A stretch of DNA of 64,000 nt, from the NCBI GenBank assembly GCA_043757045.1, contig JAYVQC010000241.1, positions 1-64,000 of the forward strand. The letters run 5' to 3'. The translations under genes and the position numbers were made by a program. The notes below the pieces were generated by a model, which saw only the letters and a list, made by a program, of their open reading frames with translations, was not told the DNA's origin and did not search any database. Position 1 is the first letter of the stretch. Each line of letters begins with the position of its first letter. Source of the DNA: JANNGC01 sp043757045. GTDB taxonomy: Bacteria; Verrucomicrobiota; Verrucomicrobiia; Limisphaerales; SIBH01. Below are positions 46,901 through 52,360 of this stretch, piece by piece.

Positions 46901-49900
46901 CCGCGCGGAGCGGCTCCATGCCGGGCAGCGAGTCCACCACTTTGAAAACGACGGTGCAGGGGCCGGGCACGCTCTCCTTCTGGTGGCGCGCGTCCACGGA
47001 AACGAACGTGGACATCATGAGCTTCGAAATTAACGGCGCCATCACCTCGGAAATTTCCGGCAACCACAACTGGTCGCAGAAAACCTATGACCTCGACTCC
47101 GGCACGTTTGTGCTGACGTGGAATTACAACAAGAGCGGTCTTTTCACGAACGGTCTCGACACCGTGTTCCTCGATCAAGTTGTGTTCGCGCCCATCGCGC
47201 CGATCCTCACGAACCAGCCGGTGGCGCGCGTCATTGACCAAGGCTCGGCGGTCAGCTTCACCGCCGGGGTGCGCGGCACTCCGCCTCTTTCGTACCAGTG
47301 GTTCCTCAATGGCTCGCCGCTGGTCAACGGCGGCGGCATCAGCGGGGCACGGACGCTCACGTTGAACTTGAGCGGCGTGCAGCTTGCGCAGGCGGGCTAC
47401 TACTCGGTCGAAGTCAGCAACGTAGTGGGCGCGGTGAACAGCTTGCCGGCAGCGCTCACGGTGTTGCCGACCTTCCCGATTGCCGAGGCGATTGATAACG
47501 CGGATTACGCCTGGACCACGGGCAGCCCCGGCTGGATCGGGCAGAACCAGACGACCTTCGACGGCGTGGATGCGGTGAAGTCGCCGACCACGGCGAACAG
47601 TGGAAGTTCGACGATGCAGGCGACCCTCGCCGGTCCCGGCACCGTGCAGTTCAAGTGGAAGGTGTCCTCGCAGACGAACAACGGCACGGGCGGCGACGAG
47701 TTGATTTTCTACACGAACAACACCGCGCTCGCGCGCATCTCCGGCGAAGTGGGCTGGGAACAACGCTCGTTCTCGATCCTGCCCGGCAATCAGATCGTGA
47801 AGTGGACTTACGCGAAGAACGCCAGCGTGACCAACGGCCAGGATCGCGGCTGGGTGGATCAATTTGTCTTCATCCCCACGCCGCCGAGTGTGACGACGCA
47901 TCCGGCGGGAACGAATGTGGATCAAGGCGCGAGTACGACATTCACGGTCGGGGTATATGGCACGCCGCCGTTCACGTATCAGTGGCGCTATCAGGGCGTC
48001 GATATGTTTGGTGCGAACAGCGTGTCCGTGACGTTGAACAATGTGCAGCCGTGGCAGGCGGGCAATTACTCCGTCGTCGTCGGCAACGCGGCCGGCACGG
48101 CAAACAGTCTAAGCGCGGCGCTCACGGTCAACACGCTGGTCCCGCTCGCCGAGGCGCTCGACACCACGAACTTCGTCTGGGCGACCAGTGGCTCGCCCGC
48201 GTGGGTCGGCCAGATCGCCGTGGCGCACGACGGCTCGGATTCCGCCCGCATCCAGGACGTGCCGCACAGCGGCTCGGCCTCGGTGCAGACGACGATTCTC
48301 GGCCCGGGCACGATCAGTTTCTGGTGGAAAGTTTCTTCGCAGACGAATGGTGATTATCTCACCTTCTACACGAACGGCGTCCTCGCCGTCCGCATCTCCG
48401 GCGAACAAGACTGGGAAACCCGCGCCATCAATCTCGGCTCCGGCAACCAGACCCTCACCTGGACCTACGCGAAAAACACCAGCACCGTCGCCGGCCAGGA
48501 TCGCGCGTGGCTCGACCAAGTCGGCTTCGGTCCCGTCGCGCCCACCATCACCGTGCAGCCCGCGAGCCGGGGCGTTGATGCCGGCAATGGCACGACCTTC
48601 GCCGTCACCGTCGCCGGCACCCCGCCCTTCACCTATCAATGGCAGCGCAACGGCCTCGACCTCGCCAACGGCCCCGGCCTCAGCGGCGTCAACACCTCCA
48701 ACCTCGTCCTCACCGGCGTGCAGTCCGGCCAGGCCGGCGCGTATCGCGTCCTCGTCAGCGGCCAGGCCGGCGCGACGATCAGCGCCGCGGCGAACCTCAC
48801 CGTCTATTCCATCCTCGCGCTCGACGAAGCCCTCGACACCCCCGGCCTCACTTGGACCACCAACGGCACCCCACCCTGGGTCGGCCACGCCGCCGTCACT
48901 CACGACAACACCGACGCCGCCCGCAGCGGCTCCATCGGCCACAGCCAAAGCACCTCCATGAGCACCATTCTCAACGGACCCGGCGCAGTGAGTTTCTGGT
49001 GGAAAGTTTCTTCGCAGACCAATGGGGATTACCTGACCTTCTTCACGAACGGCGTCCTCGCCGTCCGTATCTCCGGCGAACAAGACTGGCAGTTCAAGAC
49101 CATCAACCTCGGCTCCGGCGCGCAGACCCTTACCTGGACTTACGCGAAGAACAGCAGCACCACCAACGGCGAAGACCGCGCCTACGTGGATCAAGTTTCC
49201 TTCGGCCTCGTTGCCCCGACCATCATCACCCAACCCGCGAACGTCACCGCCGAACCCGGCAGCAACGTCACCTTCACCGTCGTCGCCGCCGCCACGCCCC
49301 CTGTCTATTATCAATGGCTGTTCAACGGCTCCCCGCTGGCCAACGGCCCCGGCCTCAGCGGGACCACCAACGCCTCCCTCATCGTCTCGAACGTCGGAGC
49401 CTCCGCCGTCGGCACCTACTCCGTCGTCGTCAGCAACTCCGTCAACCGCGTCACCAGCGCCGGCGCCACCCTCACCCTCAGCTCTAACGTCACCATCAAC
49501 GCCGCCCTCGATGGCGGACTCGCCTTCACCACCGGCGGCACCGCCCCCGCGTGGAAAGGCCAGACCGGCGTCACCCGCGACGGCGTGGACGCCGCCCAGA
49601 CCGGCCCCGCCACCGACAGCACCTACAGCTTCCTCAAAGTCACCGTCACCGGACCCGGCCCCCTCTCCTTCTGGTGGAAGTGCAGCACCGAAGTGGACCA
49701 CGACTACCTTCGCTTCATGGTGGACGCTGTGGACCAGGTGAAAATCTCCGGCGAACAAGACTGGCAACTCATCAACTTCGACGTCCCCTCCGGCAGCCAC
49801 GAACTCCAATGGCGCTACTCGAAAAACTCGACCCTCACCGCCGGCGAAGACCGCGGCTGGCTCGACTACGTGTGGTTCAACCAGACCCCGCCCCCCATTA

Positions 49901-50865
49901 TCATCGTCACCACCACCCCGCCCGCCATCGTCATGCAACCCGCCAGCCAGAGCGTGGAAGCCGGCGACATCGTCACCCTCGCCGTCGCCACCACCGGCAG
50001 CGCGCCCCAGACCTACCGCTGGTTCCACAACGCCACCAACCTCCTCACCGACGGACCCACCATCGGCGGAGCCAACACTGCGGAACTCACCTTGTATAAC
50101 ATCGCCGAAGCGCAAGCCGGCCACTACACCGCCACCATTACCAACAGCGCCGGGGCGGCCAGCACCACACCCGCGCTCGTGACCGTGCTCCCCGTCATAG
50201 ACCTCGCCGAGGCGCTCGACTCCTACGACCTCTTCTTCACCACCGTGGGCGAGGCCGGCTGGATTGGCCACACCGTGGTCACCCACGACGGCACCGACGC
50301 CGCCCGCAGCGGCCGCATTTTCGACAACCAGAGCAGCACCCTCGAGACGATGGTGACCGGCCCCGGCAGCGTGAGCTTCTGGTGGAAAGTCAGTTCCGAG
50401 ACCAACGCCGACCACCTGACCTTCTTCCTCAATGGCGTGCCGCAACAATCCATCTCCGGCGAAGTGGGCTGGCAACCCCGCAGCTACCCGCTCGGAGCCG
50501 GCACGCAACTGCTCGAATGGACCTACTTCAAGAACGGCAGCATCTCGACCAACGCGGACCGAGGCTGGCTCGATCAAATTGTTTACAGCGACCAGCCGCC
50601 CGTGACCAACGCCGTGAGCGTGAGCAACCTGCACCTGGCCGTGGACGGCAACACGCTCTCCATCCACTGGGAAGGCAGCGCGAGCAAGACCTACAAAGTT
50701 TATTACAAAGAAGCGTTGAGCGACCCGCAATGGACGCTGCTCGACACCGAAGTGCGGGTGACGTGGAAAGTGGTCGGGGGCGAGATCGTGCCCGACGCGA
50801 TCACCGCCACCGCCACCGACGGCATCGGCACCAGCATGAGATTCTATCGCGTGCAGGAGCAATGA
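34918..50865 (+). CDS. Giant secreted PL6 polysaccharide lyase with BACON-like, Ig-like and repeat modules
   Basis: A 5315-residue exported protein. Residues ~36-485 form a PL6 beta-helix (alginate lyase/chondroitinase B type); Lys259 and Arg280 have the 21-residue spacing of the PL6 catalytic pair. Then come four MBG-like repeats (~487-820), a metzincin-like region without its metal ligands (~820-1085), a PKD-like domain (~1183-1276), five BACON-like domains (~1278-1740) and a cohesin-like domain (~1740-1880). From ~1881 to 5228 an SFWWKVSS-containing module occurs about 14 times, alternating with about 17 Ig-like domains. The end (5228-5315) is a short beta domain without a recognised sorting signal. 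It probably binds and trims the polymer at the cell surface. It starts 14 bp after the algG-like gene. Confidence 0.93.
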   Translation: MMNYVLEKTLVTMGKPCRLAAALLMGAVGLTTLAPGAEVVVTNAASITAAALAAQPGDVIVMQDGVWPDADILFASYGTEAQPVTIRAQTLGRVHLTGQSRLRMAGAHLVVDGLIFTNGYRTSGDVIAFRDSSSSVAFNSKLINCAVIGYNPPNPTNDTKWVSIYGASNRVESCHFRGKANVGTTLIVWVSELPDPNNPNYHVITRNYFGPRPILTAASNGGETIRVGTSDYSMNISRTTVEDNFFERCNGDVEIISSKSCENIYRRNTFWECEGALTLRHGNNCTVEGNYFFGNLQTNTGGVRIIGENHRVFNNYFENLRGSSSRAPLAFMQGLPNSPLNGYFQVSNATVAFNTFVNCNNTFVVGLSGTVGGLPTSLPPKDSTVANNIVLQTSGRIVDLRLGPENFTWTSNLFASTTLGITNPGVLPVNALLVTNGVDGIYRPSVASPALGRAAGGFDFVTTDFEGHARPLSGKDMGADQASAAPRTSVPLSALATGPLWMRVSGSVVSWPPPAPIFYGTTLGGLQLNAQANAAGTLAYDPPAGTLLAAGSNQVLRVVFTPVDTISFSSVAQTVTLHVLQAPAVVTWPHPAEVAYGTALSAAQLNASANVAGSLAYNPTLGTVLNAGTGQVLRVVFTPNDVANFASVTQQVVLNVAKALPNVIWSTPAAVEQGSVLGGVQLNASVAVPGSFVYGPAAGTVLAAGSGQILSTVFTPADGANYFTVTQTVEINVTIGGRTLPRLSWAQPAPVLFGTPLGALQLNASANVLGTFRYSPPSGTVLPVGNGNVLRVTFTPNDGDNFVAATQSVTLSVAPLTSNALLRVAYVVPFNRIPQAHATATLRGLVRQYQDFFAAQMANNGFGRRSFTLETEADGVTPVIHVLTVPQTDSFLRGDIYGQRVLDAARGAGLPVGAPGQLWWLIPEVHVQNPDGTISGSFELGVHTNTSPISSGWAISSSEKLALYQTKYQTNALLYDGRIVPELGPYPLVQDVSFPWFEGITLSGISSSVVGSGARSIGSAFGLPHDFRNDENFNGNLMGFGFRGIRGVFHPELYLYNYCTLSYASALNLSANPFFSPGRLATDIVPPNVSVTTSGPRAPFGGLLDIEFTATDDQALHSAVLTWEQSADFVMAEEMLLNGTSAGGTFSTAFYLPGQTNRYRVTVYDRFGNERSATTTIVPSVPVNQAPQPFIRVRPVIAGPGEDVLLDASETFDPEHTVGFLEVEWDLTGDGNFDTAPTSELAGLFNFSTLGSRLIRARLTDPAGDVAISAPVALNIVDCQTGLSPTSRSHGYGGGANKVTVTAGPKCRWLPVTTNDWITLTNGNYPVGRVTSAPVSCYEAVGPSPVGPRVDGPEFTGTVVLNYTLAANPLFTERRGYIFIGDQIYTVIQQPAVCTFSISPTNRFHGYGSGGSGTIKVTPKASCPWTAINTNSWITITSGGSGTGTGTVNYVIGENRVTGRRSGNIVIDDRVFTVSQWGTNCEVAVNPATREHSASPEAVTNTISTASLCPWVVENTNGWISILSPLSGNISSNLIYSVAPNFGAETRTGVVTVNGETLIITQSACSLSIEPAARAHLFSASTGSICVAAGPICAWSVSTTNTWISILSASSAISTGRVDYVVEANPISVARVGVISVAGYEFLITQDPKPCYFAVTNMDEARSESFGESGGDSAIYIYTDIGCNWTAVSDSTWISILDGASGHGSGTVIFVVARNAGPARSGLITVAGEDYHITQASGVREVRLTDTVVASGQTNAIYIILDAHGGENTLAFSLCYDTNLLAFASASLLPSAPLTAVLTVANQQAAQGQVGLTVAMPNGFSLPAGTGTVVKVLLAGKLVNGKPYTTVSVCDAPVARSLTDAGSPPSALTASFGSSTVRVLGLCSLAEALDVTNLTFVTGPIPWGCQAEVTHDFEDAAVSGTVPASGESYFETTVTGPGTLSFWWKVSSELDNDRLRFYMDGGTQFTLSGEVDWEARTFSVPAGAHTFRWRYNKNLGTITNGQDRAWVDRVVYEAAPPSITSQPVAQAVDQGATATFSVAVAGQAPFTYQWRLNNAPLVENAVIRGTITPTLTLSNVQPSQIGNYSVVITTAQGALVSSNAPLTVTPLLPLPEALDTTFNITSSGNANWVGQALVSHDGVDAGRSGPITHNQSSSFQTIINGPGTLRFWWKVSSESGDRLRFLINGVEQTGITGDVDWQEKIYTLGPNAQTLLWTYAKNSSGSLLEDRGWVDEIRFLPQAVAITAQPTNQITDQGTNALFAVGVSGTPPIYYQWLFNNAPIPGANSATLNVPNVQPANNGLYSVFVTNVVGSTTSSNASLLVNLLVPLAEALDTTNLTWTTTTTPAGAAPWVGQVATSHDGTDSARTGIIGDGVTTTLATTLTGPGTFYFWWKVSSQGAGSDRLRFYINGSAQEDISGEVDWTFRSWTIPSGANQIVDFRYVKNASGKAGLDMGWVDQVRYVPNGTPTAPFFAVQPAPRTVVVPAGVSFNALAGGSTPLNYQWQFNGVPLTNGAGIAGATTTNLTLSGAAAAVAGNYSVLVTNSAGATLSAPASLTVITAPFITNAPVDRYAVAGSNAVFNVGALGQAPLTYQWMRDGTNLINGAKFSGVTTSNLTILSAQVADEGVYSVIVSNAAGTASSLQGAGTLTVWSAARSGVIANSGNTLLEANVTGPGTIKFAWKVSSQTNSDSFLFLRGATELARISGEVDWQQQTFAIPAGAHTLRWQYVKDAAGSAGSDAGFLDHVEFISDTAVAPQVTGQPTGRTVFSGSTVSFDATVTGSMPLTYQWRLNGTPLFNSASIGGAQTPRLTLSGLTLGQAGSYSLLVSNAAGVVTSSNAALVVNALPAGNAPVITTPPTSYQTSENASVTFTVAATGAAPLSYQWFLNGAPLANVAGASPVSGATTASLSLSNVQATQAGNYTVVVSNAVGLASARASLSVLTLGEAAGAPYIAFAQAGNASWIAQTSATAHDGVDDVRSGVINHGENSRLETYVEGPGTVTFWWKVSCEASDDNLRFYIGASEMIRISGEVPWEQKTYAVPAGTQLLKWRYGKGTSGTAGQDAGWVDDITYMPSTINVAPVITNQPVSLSLLAGHTAIFGAGAGGSMPLTFQWRSNGVPVLNGNGVSGARGPRLTILSVPAQSANYSLFVSNAAGTATSAVVMLNATSVLSAPIISLQPTNRSVTEGESASFSILASGALPLTYQWLLNGVPLVNGAGVSGATTNTLSLNNVQAAHIGTYSVVVSNSAGTAVSSPASLTVLTMSEVVGAPYLNLAVLGQPWLVQNSSTYTPGTTNGGARLIVSVPASITTQPAGQSVVEGNDAMFTVGTAGSPPLFLQWRLNGVALLDGNGLSGVNSNTLVISGVQPVDAGNYSVTVSNAVGFVISSNAALVVLTPPSITTPPAALTVAEGAPASFTVLAAGTAPLSYQWKRNGTNIANGGSVSGANTATLTLNNAQPLQGGLYSVAISNTAGGIVSSPVQFSVIAALTVGEAMNAPYLTWSTDLGAPWTVQTNVTHDGEAAAQSGTIVDGTSSTLETTVVGPGTIRFWWRVSSQTNADHLTFSANGATWAQISGLTGWQYQSFVVPGGLVTLRWTYSKDAGGFTGLDRGWLDEVDFVPSSGPSVPVIVQEPVGVEVNPGENVSFSIQALGTAPLSYQWRFEGQELGDGGNVLGSKTPTLTISGVNQAQAGLYDVVVRNPYSLDISEQVFLSVIPVISIPVAVDTDHTNLLWVSGATVGGLPWRGQTNIKSDLIDAAVSGTIGHGMTSWVQTVVSGPGAISFFWKCSSETNQDRMRFTVDGVEVANISGETDWRQRTFTINDPGTMLRWSYTKSATGLSGLDRAWLDQVVFGPTAPIITNTSQNVFVVDVGTTVRFNVAASGTTPLSYQWSFTPPGLLHGTNLLNGNTNLPLYPGFLVGAVGNRRLTISNAQPEQSGTYEVEVSNPAGSAVSPPFTLQVIPSLPLADALNTNLIWETYGYSWWVGSTNIHRDGLAARSGSMPGSESTTLKTTVQGPGTLSFWWRASTETNVDIMSFEINGAITSEISGNHNWSQKTYDLDSGTFVLTWNYNKSGLFTNGLDTVFLDQVVFAPIAPILTNQPVARVIDQGSAVSFTAGVRGTPPLSYQWFLNGSPLVNGGGISGARTLTLNLSGVQLAQAGYYSVEVSNVVGAVNSLPAALTVLPTFPIAEAIDNADYAWTTGSPGWIGQNQTTFDGVDAVKSPTTANSGSSTMQATLAGPGTVQFKWKVSSQTNNGTGGDELIFYTNNTALARISGEVGWEQRSFSILPGNQIVKWTYAKNASVTNGQDRGWVDQFVFIPTPPSVTTHPAGTNVDQGASTTFTVGVYGTPPFTYQWRYQGVDMFGANSVSVTLNNVQPWQAGNYSVVVGNAAGTANSLSAALTVNTLVPLAEALDTTNFVWATSGSPAWVGQIAVAHDGSDSARIQDVPHSGSASVQTTILGPGTISFWWKVSSQTNGDYLTFYTNGVLAVRISGEQDWETRAINLGSGNQTLTWTYAKNTSTVAGQDRAWLDQVGFGPVAPTITVQPASRGVDAGNGTTFAVTVAGTPPFTYQWQRNGLDLANGPGLSGVNTSNLVLTGVQSGQAGAYRVLVSGQAGATISAAANLTVYSILALDEALDTPGLTWTTNGTPPWVGHAAVTHDNTDAARSGSIGHSQSTSMSTILNGPGAVSFWWKVSSQTNGDYLTFFTNGVLAVRISGEQDWQFKTINLGSGAQTLTWTYAKNSSTTNGEDRAYVDQVSFGLVAPTIITQPANVTAEPGSNVTFTVVAAATPPVYYQWLFNGSPLANGPGLSGTTNASLIVSNVGASAVGTYSVVVSNSVNRVTSAGATLTLSSNVTINAALDGGLAFTTGGTAPAWKGQTGVTRDGVDAAQTGPATDSTYSFLKVTVTGPGPLSFWWKCSTEVDHDYLRFMVDAVDQVKISGEQDWQLINFDVPSGSHELQWRYSKNSTLTAGEDRGWLDYVWFNQTPPPIIIVTTTPPAIVMQPASQSVEAGDIVTLAVATTGSAPQTYRWFHNATNLLTDGPTIGGANTAELTLYNIAEAQAGHYTATITNSAGAASTTPALVTVLPVIDLAEALDSYDLFFTTVGEAGWIGHTVVTHDGTDAARSGRIFDNQSSTLETMVTGPGSVSFWWKVSSETNADHLTFFLNGVPQQSISGEVGWQPRSYPLGAGTQLLEWTYFKNGSISTNADRGWLDQIVYSDQPPVTNAVSVSNLHLAVDGNTLSIHWEGSASKTYKVYYKEALSDPQWTLLDTEVRVTWKVVGGEIVPDAITATATDGIGTSMRFYRVQEQ

Positions 50866-50914
50866 CGCGCGCCCCGCGTGACGGGGCGGCGAGAGCAAAG
50901 ATTTGTTTTCAACT

Positions 50915-52360
50915 ATGCCAATGGACAACCAACAGAGAGTGATGTTTTGCGCCGTCGCCACGGCGCTGGCGCTCACGTGCGCGACCACGCGCAGCGCCGA
51001 AGCCGCCGCCCCGGCGGGTTTGCCGCGCAGCAGCGCCGCGCCGGCCGGCTGGCTCTCGCAACCGATCTCCCTCGACGACGCCATCCGCATCGCCCTCGCC
51101 CAGAACGGCGACATTCTCAAAGCCCAGCACGAACTGGAAGCCGCGCACGGCGTCTCGCTCCAGACCCGCGCCGTGGTGCTGCCGAAAATTCGCGGCTCCG
51201 CCGGCTACGAACACACCCAGGCCGTCGAGCGCGATCCGTACAGCCAACAACAAGCCTTCCAGCCTCTGCGGAACAACTGGACCGGCGGCATTCGCCTCCA
51301 GCAAAACATTTACGAAGGCGGCCGCCTCGCCGCCTCCTGGCGCGCGGCGAAGCTGGTCAAGGAACAAGCGTATCAGGATTACCTCACGGTCATCGCTGAC
51401 ACCATTCTCGAAGTCCGCACCGCCTACTACGACGTGCTCCTCGCCGAACAGCAGATCGCCGTGCAAGAGGCCTCCGTGCGCCTGCTGTCCGAAGAACTCG
51501 GCAACACCAGGAAACGTTCCGACGCCGGGGCCGTGCCGCGCTTCGACGTGTTGCGCGGCGAAGTGCAGGTCGCGAACGCCCGCCCCCGCCTCATCCGCGC
51601 GCAGAACAATTTTCGCACCGCCAAAAACAAACTTGCCACCGCCCTCGGCCACAACCTCCCGACCACCGTGCTCGAAGACATCCCGCTGGTGCTGACCTCG
51701 AAGCTCGACCCGGTGCCTTATGAAATCGCGCTGCCGCAGGCGCTGGAACTGGCCCGCGCGCGCCGTCCCGAGCTGCATTCGCTCCGCACGGAAATTGACC
51801 TCCAGCACGAGCGCGTGAAGATCGCCCAGTCCGGCTACCTGCCCGCGCTCGGCGTGTATGCCGGCTACAAAGCTTACAACAGCGAGTTCAGCGGGAACTT
51901 TTACAAGGACGTGTCCGGCCCCATCGCCGGCGTGGAGATGAACTGGGACATCTTCGACGGCCTGGCCACGCGCGGTCGCGTCGTCGAGGCGCGGGCGCGC
52001 GAAGCGAAGTCCACCGTGAATCTGGCCGACCAGACGCGCCGCGTGGAGCAGCAGGTGCGGACGTTCTATTCGAGCTTCACCGAAGCCCGGGAAGTCCTGA
52101 AGTCGCAGGAAAAAAATGTGGAACGCGGCGAAGAAGCCATCCGCCTCGCGTCCTCGCGCTACGACGCCGGCAGCGGCACGCAACTCGACGTGCTCGACGC
52201 GCAAACCTCTCTCACCGAGGCGCGCACCACGCAGATTAATGCGACCCGCGATTATCTCGTGGCCCGCGCGCGCGTCGAACGCGCCATCGGCCTCGAAGTG
52301 GAGCGCGCGCAGACCAGCGCGCCGACGACGGTGGAAACTTGGAAGCCGAAGACCAAATGA
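50915..52360 (+). CDS. TolC-family outer-membrane channel protein
   Basis: Outer-membrane efflux protein of about 481 residues with a signal peptide and two repeated halves of the TolC fold. Typical segments are ISLDDAIRIALAQNGDILKA at the N-terminus, GGIRLQQNIYEGGRLAASW, and GVEMNWDIFDGLATRGRVVEA in the second half, with long helices in between. In this locus it replaces the AlgE porin and AlgK lipoprotein of Pseudomonas and would pair with the Alg44-like adaptor. Start is uncertain (50915 or 50921). A 7-bp GC hairpin (50870-50888) precedes it. Its stop overlaps the next ATG by ATGA. Confidence 0.92.
   Translation: MPMDNQQRVMFCAVATALALTCATTRSAEAAAPAGLPRSSAAPAGWLSQPISLDDAIRIALAQNGDILKAQHELEAAHGVSLQTRAVVLPKIRGSAGYEHTQAVERDPYSQQQAFQPLRNNWTGGIRLQQNIYEGGRLAASWRAAKLVKEQAYQDYLTVIADTILEVRTAYYDVLLAEQQIAVQEASVRLLSEELGNTRKRSDAGAVPRFDVLRGEVQVANARPRLIRAQNNFRTAKNKLATALGHNLPTTVLEDIPLVLTSKLDPVPYEIALPQALELARARRPELHSLRTEIDLQHERVKIAQSGYLPALGVYAGYKAYNSEFSGNFYKDVSGPIAGVEMNWDIFDGLATRGRVVEARAREAKSTVNLADQTRRVEQQVRTFYSSFTEAREVLKSQEKNVERGEEAIRLASSRYDAGSGTQLDVLDAQTSLTEARTTQINATRDYLVARARVERAIGLEVERAQTSAPTTVETWKPKTK

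Noticed and set aside
41000..50600. Regular repeats that might suggest a CRISPR or satellite array
   Set aside because: The period is several hundred bp, copies are diverged and in one open reading frame; they encode protein modules.
48109..51120. 1003-codon minus-strand frame
   Set aside because: Antisense to the Ig/module array of the giant lyase and the start of the tolC gene; repetitive GC-rich shadow with no family resemblance.
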